The notes under the pieces were generated by a model, which saw nothing but the letters and a program-made list of their open reading frames with translations, was not told where the DNA came from and searched no databases. Source: Schistocerca nitens (Eukaryota > Arthropoda > Insecta > Orthoptera > Acrididae). Taken from it: a DNA stretch of 64,000 nucleotides. The stretch lies in assembly GCF_023898315.1 (NCBI RefSeq), contig NC_064618.1:185123548-185187547 (forward strand). The letters run 5' to 3'. Position 1 is the first letter of the stretch, and each line of letters begins with the position of its first letter. Positions 56,677 to 64,000 of this stretch are shown here, piece after piece. The translations under genes and the position numbers were made by a program.

Positions 56677-57415
56677 TTTTTTTTTTTTTTTGTTTTTTGT
56701 TTTTGGTTTTAGGGCGCAAAACTTTTATGGTCATTAGCGCCCGGTCCGTGACTTAGGAAACAGTAAAAAACCGAAATTGAAAACCAGCAGCAATGGGAAC
56801 GAAAGTCATAAAATTGGAGAAACTAAAAGCAGAAGGAAGGCTTAAAAATCCACTACAGAAAGGGGTTGGTTGGCCCCAAAAAAAGCTTCAAATGACTGAC
56901 CTCATTCCACTGGCACTAATAAACTTGAGAACGCGGTCGGCTGAGCGCGTGTCATCTGCTAAAATCGACGATATATCAGGCGATAGCTGTAGACGGGAGC
57001 CTAACGGATTAAAATAGGGGCACTCAATTAAAAGGTGTCTTACCGTCCACAGCTGAGAGCAGTGGGGACAGAGTGGGGGAGGATCACCGCTTAAAAGATG
57101 TCGATGGCTAAAAAGACAGTGCCCTATCGGAAGTCAAAATTACCTCCTCCCGACGACGCGTTCGGGAGGAAGAGGTCCAAGCACAAGGAAGAGCTTTTAT
57201 GTCCCGCAATTTATTATGGGTAAGTGTCGACCAATGCGTGTGCCATAAATGAACAACACGTCGACATAGAACGCTCCGTAGATCGGCGAAGGGAATCGAT
57301 TGAATAGCTGGCCGAGGAAGAGCGACTGCAGCCTTGGCTACAATATCGGCCGCCTCATTTCCACAGATACCAACGTGTCCCGCACTGTTTGTCGGCTTGC
57401 CTCTGTCATTTGCCA
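56677..57415 (-). mobile_element. I-clade LINE fragment, 5'-truncated
   Basis: The T run at 56677-56700 (plus strand) is its poly-A tail. On the minus strand it codes for an RNase H end (SAGHVGICGNEAADIVAKAA, about 57330-57390), a helical stretch with THNKLRDI, and the C-terminal zinc-like motif CPHCSQLWTVRHLLIECP (about 57015-57070). That order is typical of I/R1-type non-LTR elements. It cuts off the gag N-terminus of the surrounding LTR element. No clear target duplication is found and the 5' edge is approximate. Confidence 0.8.
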
Positions 57416-57997
57416 TGTTTATTTTCAAGTTTTTGACGTAACTGCTTAAATAAATCTTTCTCAGCACGGCAATCGTCAGCTCTCAGATGCGCGCGTTGAT
57501 AGTCAAAACGCCACGCCGCAGTAGCTGACAATTGCAGAGGTATACCGGGTAGAAGACAAGATGGCACCTAGCTTTGAAAATAAGTGACATTCACCTACTA
57601 GACACTGAATCCTGCTATTATGGCATCCATCTTGTGTTCTTAACCGTAGCAATAATGAAGATGCTAATAATGCTAACAAATAAACCTTGCATGAAGAGAT
57701 GATAAGAAATGAATTCTAACTACGTAAATAAGCAACTCTGCAAGGAAATTAACAACGAAAGAATTAAATGAATGAGTAAGGAAAGAAATTCCGGAAATCA
57801 GTGCTTTTTATACAAGACGCGGGATTCTATGTGTAATGAAAACCCTACTTACATCCGTCGTTTTGCGCACTGCTGTTATTTTTCGAAATTTTTTTAACAC
57901 TTCCAAGGTTTTGTTCAGTACGTCCTTCAAGGCTTGCCAATGTCCACCGGATGATGTCATGAAACAATAAGAGAACAGATTAAATTTTTGTTTTCAG
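57416..57997 (-). other. Leader and 5' gag region of the LTR element
   Basis: Between the primer site and the LINE fragment. It is mostly non-coding on the minus strand. The gag start codon should lie here but I cannot place it. Confidence 0.5.
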
Positions 57998-58015
57998 GTC
58001 CCTGTTCGGGCACCA
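57998..58015 (-). promoter_or_regulatory. Primer binding site, tRNA-Lys type
   Basis: The minus strand reads tggtgcccgaacagggac, 2 nt after the 5' LTR. It matches the complement of the tRNA-Lys(UUU) 3' end (tggcgcccgaacagggac) at 17 of 18 positions. Confidence 0.9.
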
Positions 58016-58017
58016 CA

Positions 58018-59793
58018 TCTAGTATGGTAAAAGAAAAAAAAATAAGTTAAATATATTTCAATTTTGTTCAGTTTTAATCTGATAATTGTGTATATATTGC
58101 GTTTCATACGAGAATATCGGGTTCCACGTTTGGCACAGCTTTGGCACAGGAAACACGAAAGCAGGCGAAGACGTCCGTCTTCTGGTCGGCTCCTGATAGT
58201 TGTCAGAAGCAGGCTAGTTTTTCATTACGCAAAGTTTTCAATTATTCGGAAAAGAACAACCCGGATATATTTACGTAATCAGTATTAATTTTATAATTAC
58301 CTGAGGGACCTTTAACAATTAAAAATAAAACAAATTACACTTGCAGATGAAATCATTAATAATTGGGCAGCTATGAGTTGCATAGAAGACAAGGAGCGGC
58401 CTTCTGTTTACGAGCAGGATGCCGCAGTATTCTCAGCTGTAGTAAAGGCTGTTTGACATTTATAAAAATAATATCATATGGAGGTAAAAAAAATGAAGGA
58501 ACGGATAGAATAAGAAATCTGGTAAACACTAAACATATTCAAACCATTCTTACAAGCAATTAGGGCTTATCTATAAACAGTATAACTTACATAAGTAATT
58601 TTCTGACTGTATGGTGCGATCAGATTTCAGCCTGTCCTCTGCTAACTTCTTGGTTCACGTTTTTGTCACAAATTACAGTCATTACTTTTCTCCTTCCTTC
58701 GAGACAATTCTGGCACCGTTCAACACATTCATAACAATAACTTGCTGGTTTACAGTATCGAACATAAATTACTTGAATTTTAGTAATTAATATCTGTTGT
58801 CTGCACGGTGGCAAGATCGCCCACTTTTATGGCTTAAAGACGACCTTCTTTACGCTTTCACATTACAAGCAGGAGTACGATAAAATCTGAAGATCTACAA
58901 TGGTTTTTACTGTCATCTTTTATTTAGATCGAAGCGGAACGTTCAGTTCAGCTTCTGTTAAAATGTTTCTTTGACTGCGCAATCTATGTATTAGCGTCCG
59001 CGCAAGATGCGTATCTTTACAGTTACGTAAATTATATAAGACAAATGTCTTTCAAAGAATAGGTCTCATCTCATAAGTTGATCATTTAATATACACGCCG
59101 GCCGAAGTGGCCGTGCGGTTCTAGGCGCTGCAGTCTGAAACCGCGAGACCGCTACGGTCGCAGGTTCGAATCCTGCCTCGGGCATGGATGTGTGTGATGT
59201 CCTTAGGTTAGTTAGGTTTAAGTAGTTCTAAGTTCTAGGGGACTGATGACCACAGCAGTCAAGTCCCATAGTGCTCAGAGCCATTTTTTTAATGGTCATG
59301 TACAAAAATCTAAGACAACAAACCACGAAAAAACTATTTCACTCTGCAAAATAAAAGTTACACAACCCAATATTGCTTTTGGGGAGGGGGAGTGTGTCAT
59401 AGCTTAGGAGTATACTAGCCCCCCTTGTATAGCATATAAAAATTTAACACTTGCCAAACTATGGGTATATAATCACCTCATGAAATGAGGAGTCAAACGC
59501 ATAAATTCACACCCGGGCAAGACTGGGCCATGCTAAAACATGGAACATGCGGCCATTATATTTGTACAGGGCTTTGTAATTTTCCTTGATCGTCCAGTAC
59601 TGGCGCAACGAACCGCAAATGAAGAACTAATAAAACCATCTTTAATGCAATCTAAGTTCTAGGGGACTAATGACCTCAGAAGTTGAGTCCCATAGTGCTC
59701 AGAGCCATTTGAAACTTTTAATATACAAATAGGCGAATGCCTTTCCAAGGGTACTCACAGCTTTCATACGACGGAAATCCCAATAATATTACA
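58018..59793 (-). repeat. 5' LTR, interrupted by a SINE composite
   Basis: Aligned with 48161-49308 from agtatg to attaca. The inner terminal dinucleotide has changed (tc for tg on the plus strand at 58018-58019). The interruption 59096-59727 accounts for the whole length difference between the two LTRs. Confidence 0.92.
59096..59716 (+). mobile_element. SINE-A with about 420 bp of extra 3' sequence ending in a second SINE-A tail
   Basis: A single duplication tttaatataca (59085-59095, 59717-59727) encloses the whole block. It consists of a complete SINE-A (59096-59292), about 355 bp of unrelated sequence and a second SINE-A 3' end (59648-59715). The two tail segments differ at about five of 59 positions, so the second is not a local duplication. 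One duplication around everything implies one insertion event, best explained by read-through transcription (3' transduction). Confidence 0.85.
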
Positions 59794-60310
59794 CCGCCTA
59801 ACTCAAACCCGTCGCATTTACACTTAGAATATTGTGATTCATCGCTCCATTTTAATTGTTTCCAATCATCTACTGTGCAATGGTGTTCTTCTATACGTTC
59901 TATAACCCTCTTCAAGTGTCACTTAGCCCTCACCAAGGAAAGTGTGGCTGATTAGGAGCTTATCAATCAATGCTCCATTACCTTTAATTACCTAAGCACA
60001 GTCAATGTACAAGCCGGTCTGCTGGTAGCACTTTAGAACTCACGAGTAATAGATATCATGCGATTTTTTAGGACCTCATTTCGAAATGCTTGACGGTCCA
60101 TGTCCGTCAGAACACGTGGGCGGTAGTGGTATTTACTTCGCATTCAAACTTCACAATCGAATCACGAAGAATAAACTTGGGCAGCTCTAGGAGTGCTATG
60201 TAATGACTAGTCCACGTTCTGAGTCACTGAGCATTCCTGAACGATCCACTCTGCTCCTGCTGCTTCTCTACTGGCAACGCATACTCTCCTCCTCCTTTCA
60301 AAGCGGCGGG
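59794..60310 (-). pseudogene. Tc1-like transposase relic, proximal half
   Basis: The minus strand reads IERIEEHHCTVDDWKQLKWS then DESQYSKCKCDGFELGG (about 59797-59905), the first catalytic aspartate region of a Tc1-like transposase. It is cut by the LTR element at its ccgc target. Further upstream the relic is too decayed to read in one frame. A tccacgttctgagtcactga stretch (about 60211-60230) probably belongs to its N-terminal coding part. Confidence 0.65.
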
Positions 60311-61790
60311 CTTGCCTTTTATGAGATCTTGTGGTCAACTTTGAACAGGGAAGTATTTTGATTATTGCATAAATGGTACAGACAGGTAATAATATCGGAT
60401 GCAGTTCTCTTAGAATAACATTCCGCAAGAAAGAGGTTTATATTGTACTTGATTAGCGTTACGTATAATCATTCTATAAGATATTACAACCCGAAATTGT
60501 CAGTTTCCCATCATTTCAATAGCATGCTCAATCTCTTTGGAGACACAATGACTAGTTCTCAGTCCACTGGAGGACGGTAATCCACCGATGGTTTAGTGCC
60601 ATTCGGCGGTCATACGCATTAAATTAGTGCGATTCGATAGTGTAATAGGATATCTGCAAATCCGGCTATTAAGGCTACTTGGATATTGATCACTCTGGAT
60701 ATGGCTTCTAATTTGATGCCCCATGTAATATTTCCATTACGCTACACATTAGCCTAAGTAACATCATGAAATTTTGAGTCTGTCGGGAGGAATCAACTGT
60801 ATTAGAAGTGAATGAACGGTTTACAAGAGATGCATCTGTGAACAGAGACTTTCACCACGTTTGTCAGTTCGCAATATAAGGCATTTAGATGGAAGTAATG
60901 ACCCCTGTTTACACTGTCATTACTGACCATCATGCTGCGAAATAAACATTTCTTGGAGATATAATTATACACCGGCTATGCTCTTGTTAACCCTTAATTA
61001 CACCACTAAGGCGCCTCGATCTCATCAGTGAGCGGTTTTTCATTCCGATTCTAGAGTGGCGTCCTCCATCTTCTAGGGCTTTTCCACATATTCAGATTGG
61101 TCTACTCTTGGTTTGTCCATTCAGAATGAGGTTTACAAGAGACGAGATATGCTCTGAAATACAAAAATAGATGGCTAGTTAAACTGCATCATTGCATTAT
61201 ACAGTTGCTAATCAACAAAACCCACTTCAAAAATAGTGCATTATACGAGCTCCGAGCTCATAAACACGTTTTTGTTTTTATTTCGTCTGCTTGTAGCGAG
61301 AATTCGACGACTTGGAATAAATATTTGTTCATGCTAATGACAAATGTCATCAATAGGAATGTCTTTCTTCTTGTTTCTTCACTCTTTAGTGACAAAATAT
61401 TTATGCGGATCGGATTGAGTGAAACTACGATGCGTTAAAGAAATTTATCCCTTAAATTAGTGCTCTAAAATTTTGTAAGAACTACTGCTGATTTTAATTA
61501 GTAATGCATAACACAAAATATATTCCTCTCAGATACAGATACTCAGTTCCAGATACGATAACTTGTAGAAGCAACAACTAATACACATCTATAGCAGTTA
61601 CACCGGCGGAGGGAGGGGCCGACGAGGAAGAAGGCGTTCTAAAAGAGAGTGGGGGTGGGAGACAGAAAGTGGTAAAGAGAGACAGAGGGAAAGCGTAATC
61701 TTTCTAAATCATGTGTTCTGCGGACGACCAAAACAGCGATGCAATATGAAAAATAGGAATGAAGCGAAAAGCCCTGCAGTTAATTGTAAG
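60311..61790. other. No recognisable feature
   Basis: Short frames only. A purine-rich stretch lies at about 61610-61700. Confidence 0.4.

Positions 61791-61791
<1 letters not shown>

Positions 61792-61834
<43 letters not shown>
61792..61834. repeat. (AT)n microsatellite
   Basis: About 21 uninterrupted AT units. The tyrosine/isoleucine-repeat frames around it are artefacts. Confidence 0.97.
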
Positions 61835-61836
<2 letters not shown>

Positions 61837-62261
61837 GTGTGTATTTATATGGCTCGTGGTAAAGAATGTGTGGAATTAAAGTATGTGGAAGAAACAAACT
61901 TATTACATTTGCGTTATCTGATACTTACATCCGTTAGGTGATTTGGAGACTGGCGAACCTAGAACTCTCACGGAACTACTTGAACAGGTTGAGCAGGCGC
62001 CGTATAACGTATCCCAGTACAGTATTCACCATTTGTACGAGTGACTGGATGCCAGAATCAGCGCCTGCTTTGCCCTTGCGGAGGCTACACCACGTACCAA
62101 CATGGACGTTTCAGCATAGGTCATACCTGGTACCTCAGAACCTCTTGTGTTATTCATCTGTAAACGTAAGTCATTGCATGTACTCTGAATGTTCTGTTGC
62201 AACAAGAATTATTGAGTGAATTCGAAACGTCGGGAAAGATGTACTCATTGTTTTCTCAGCA

Positions 62262-62262
<1 letters not shown>

Positions 62263-62325
<63 letters not shown>

Positions 62326-62335
62326 TAAGGAATAC

Positions 62336-62391
<56 letters not shown>

Positions 62392-62434
62392 GAGTATGTG
62401 TGGTAGGCACTCTTATATATATATATATATATAT
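62263..62434. repeat. Compound (TA)n-(GT)n-(TA)n microsatellite
   Basis: TA at 62263-62322, GT at about 62340-62387 and TA at 62414-62434, separated by short unique spacers. Confidence 0.97.
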
Positions 62435-62670
62435 GCCAGTGTTCTTCCCACAGGTCCTAAATCAGATGGACCTCATGCATGTAGAATAAGCCGAAATATC
62501 TTAAAGATGTTTTTCTGTAAGGAATAATTAATTATACACTAATTGTGTAAAATTACCCAGGTGGGTAGAAGGTAATTCAAAGGCTATCGCAGTCATAACA
62601 TAATAACACAATAACAGTTGACACTTGAGTAACAATTAAACCTTCAGACTCCTTTTGAACGAACTTCATT

Positions 62671-63485
62671 TTCTACATCTACATCTACATGAATACTCCG
62701 CAAATAACATTTAAGTGCCGGGCAGAGGGTTCATCGAACCACATTCACAATTCTCTATTATTCCAATCTCGTATAGCACGCGGAAAAAACGAACATCTAT
62801 ATCTTTCTGTAGGATCTCTGATTTCTCCTTATTTTATCGTGGTGATCGTTTCTCCCTATGTAGGTCGGTGTCAACAAAATATTTTCGCATTCGAAGGAGA
62901 AAATTGATGACAGTAAATTCGTGAGAAGATTCCGTCGCAACGAAAAACGCCTTTCTTTTAACGATACTCTCTCCCATATTTCGCGATAATGCAAAACGTG
63001 CTGCCCTTCTTTGGACTTTTTCGATGTACTCCGTCAGTCCTCTATGGTAAGAGCCTCACAACACACAGCAGTATTCTAAAAGAGGACGGACAAGTGTTGT
63101 GTAGGCAGGCTCCTTAGTAGATCTATTACATTTCCTAAGTGTCCTGCCAATAAAACGCAGTCTTCGGTTAGCATTCCCCCACAACATTTTCTTTGTGCTC
63201 CTTTCAATTTAAGGTGTTCGTAATTATAATTCCTAGGTATTTAGCTGAATTTACGGCCTTTAGATTTGACTATTTATCGTGTGGCCGAAGTTTAACCAAT
63301 CCCTTTTAGCACTCATGTGGGAAAACTTCTCATTTTCATTATTTAGGGTCAACTGCCTATTTTCGCAACAGCCAGATATCTTTTCTAAATCGTTTAGCAT
63401 TTTTTTTGATCTTCTGATAACTTTATTACTCGATAAATGACAGTGTCATCTGCAAACAACCGAAGACAACTGCTCAGATTGTTTC

Positions 63486-63536
<51 letters not shown>

Positions 63537-63850
63537 GAACAGCATAGGGCCTATAACACTCCCTTAGGGACGCCAGAAATCAGTTCTGTTTTACTTGATG
63601 ACTTTCCGTCATTTACTACGAATTGTGTCCTCTCCGACAAAAAGTCACAAATCCAGTCACATAATCGAGACGATATTCCATAAGCTTGCAATTTCACTAC
63701 AAGCGTCTTGTGTGGTACGGTGTCAAATGCCTTCCAGAAATCCAAAAATACGGAATCGGTCTGAAATCCCTTGTCAGTGCGAATAAAGAGATAGTTGTAT
63801 TTTCACAAGAACCATGTTTTCTAAACCCATTTTGGCTGTCTTGTAACCGT
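62671..63850 (-). mobile_element. CR1-like LINE, 5'-truncated
   Basis: On the minus strand: RT start QNGFRKHGSCENT (about 63790-63840), motif A WKAFDTVPHKTL, LSERTQFVVNDGKSSS, SGVPKGVL, an AT microsatellite in place of the usual FLIYIND codons, FADDTVIYR with the catalytic DD (about 63432-63462), then C-terminal parts (LVRPLLEYCC, EKVQRRAARF) in several frames. It ends in a three-unit repeat, tctacatctacatctacatg (62671-62690 on the plus strand), typical of CR1-type 3' ends, which lack poly-A. Stops and shifts disable it. Confidence 0.82.
63489..63532. repeat. (AT)n microsatellite inside the LINE RT
   Basis: About 22 AT units placed exactly where the LINE's F-L-I-Y-I-N-D codons should be. 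Confidence 0.95.
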
Positions 63851-64000
63851 GACCGGAACGGTCGCGGGGTTGCCGAGAACGAAGCGCGGCGGGACCAAAC
63901 AGGAGCGGCCCGCGAACGAACAAACGAATGGCAAAGGACGGACACGGACAATGACGGACGACCGAGCATGATCTTACCATTAACAACACGCAAGAAGTGA
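63851..64000. other. GC-richer sequence of unknown nature at the window end
   Basis: Composition changes near 63850 to a CG-rich, gaacg/gacgg-rich stretch that runs off the window. It could be another repeat. I do not recognise it. Confidence 0.35.

Larger units (their letters stand above)
48161..59793 (-). mobile_element. Ty3/gypsy-like LTR retrotransposon with internal deletion and nested insertions (11.6 kb)
   Basis: Long terminal repeats of about 1.15 kb lie at 48161-49308 and 58018-59793 (the latter holds a 632-bp insertion). Ends follow TGTA...TACA. The 4-bp target duplication ccgc stands at 48157-48160 and 59794-59797. On the minus strand the order is 5' LTR, tRNA-Lys-type primer site, leader, gag, integrase fragment, uncharacterised 3' part, 3' LTR. 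Protease, reverse transcriptase and RNase H are absent. A Tc1-like copy, an I-type LINE fragment and SINEs are inserted. The LTRs differ at several positions per 100 bp by eye, so the insertion is old. It cannot be autonomous. Confidence 0.92.

Noticed and set aside
61709..61941. Frames encoding long Tyr/Ile repeats, also near 62171-62527
   Set aside because: They are translations of AT and GT microsatellites.
1..64000. CRISPR array, operon-like clusters or prokaryotic defence genes
   Set aside because: No regularly spaced repeats with unique spacers and no compact co-directional genes. All repeats fit eukaryotic transposons.

Overview
This window reads as transposon-packed, non-genic DNA from a large arthropod genome. 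The dominant short repeat is a roughly 200-bp tRNA-derived SINE (called SINE-A here) whose sequence I associate with grasshoppers and locusts (Orthoptera, Schistocerca-like). That assignment rests on recognition, not on a search. I see no convincing host protein-coding exon, no true tRNA or rRNA gene and no CRISPR array. All coding sequence I can interpret belongs to mobile elements.

Layout. 1-6.5 kb: a 150-bp direct repeat around two SINEs, one end of an IS630-like element and a decayed mariner. 6.57-8.12 kb: an intact IS630/mariner-superfamily element with about 167-bp terminal inverted repeats and an open transposase. 8.5-9.2 kb: a foldback/tRNA-like SINE split by another SINE. 9.56-10.98 kb: an intact Tc1-like element. 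13.0-13.4 kb: a possible MITE. 14.6-16.9 kb: a dead Tc1-like element split by a hairpin element and a frameshifted mariner. 17.9-22.3 kb: LINE, mariner, SINE and Tc1 remnants. 22.99-29.4 kb: a full-length Tx1/L1-like LINE inside a SINE inside another SINE. 30.4-34.4 kb: a decayed Ty3/gypsy-like pol on the minus strand. 35.5-37.8 kb: a 5'-truncated Tx1-like LINE inside a SINE. 38.6-41.5 kb: an intact piggyBac-like element inside a SINE-A. 43.5-47.2 kb: SINEs, including a 5S rRNA-like one, and a Tc1 fragment. 47.9-60.3 kb: a Tc1-like relic carrying an 11.6-kb LTR retrotransposon, which itself carries a second Tc1-like copy, a LINE fragment and SINE insertions. 61.8-64 kb: microsatellites and a CR1-like LINE.

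The nesting gives relative ages. Hosts (old Tc1, gypsy and LINE relics, all with broken frames) are older than the SINEs inside them. The youngest residents are probably those with open frames and exact ends: the piggyBac (38673-41357), the two equal-length Tc1-like copies (9557-10978 and 53193-54614) and the IS630-like element (6571-8117). Target-site duplications confirm most boundaries: TA for Tc1/mariner, TTAA for piggyBac, 4 bp for the LTR element, 7 bp for the LINEs and 10-14 bp for the SINEs.

No operon or cellular pathway is encoded. The functional units are the autonomous transposases, which act on their own terminal repeats, and the LINEs, whose machinery probably mobilised the SINEs. 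The points most worth following up are the intact piggyBac, the 47-residue D-D spacing of the IS630-like transposase, the PR-RT-RH-deleted LTR element with a tRNA-Lys primer site, the SINE with an apparent 3' transduction, and a microsatellite that appears to have grown out of reverse-transcriptase codons.
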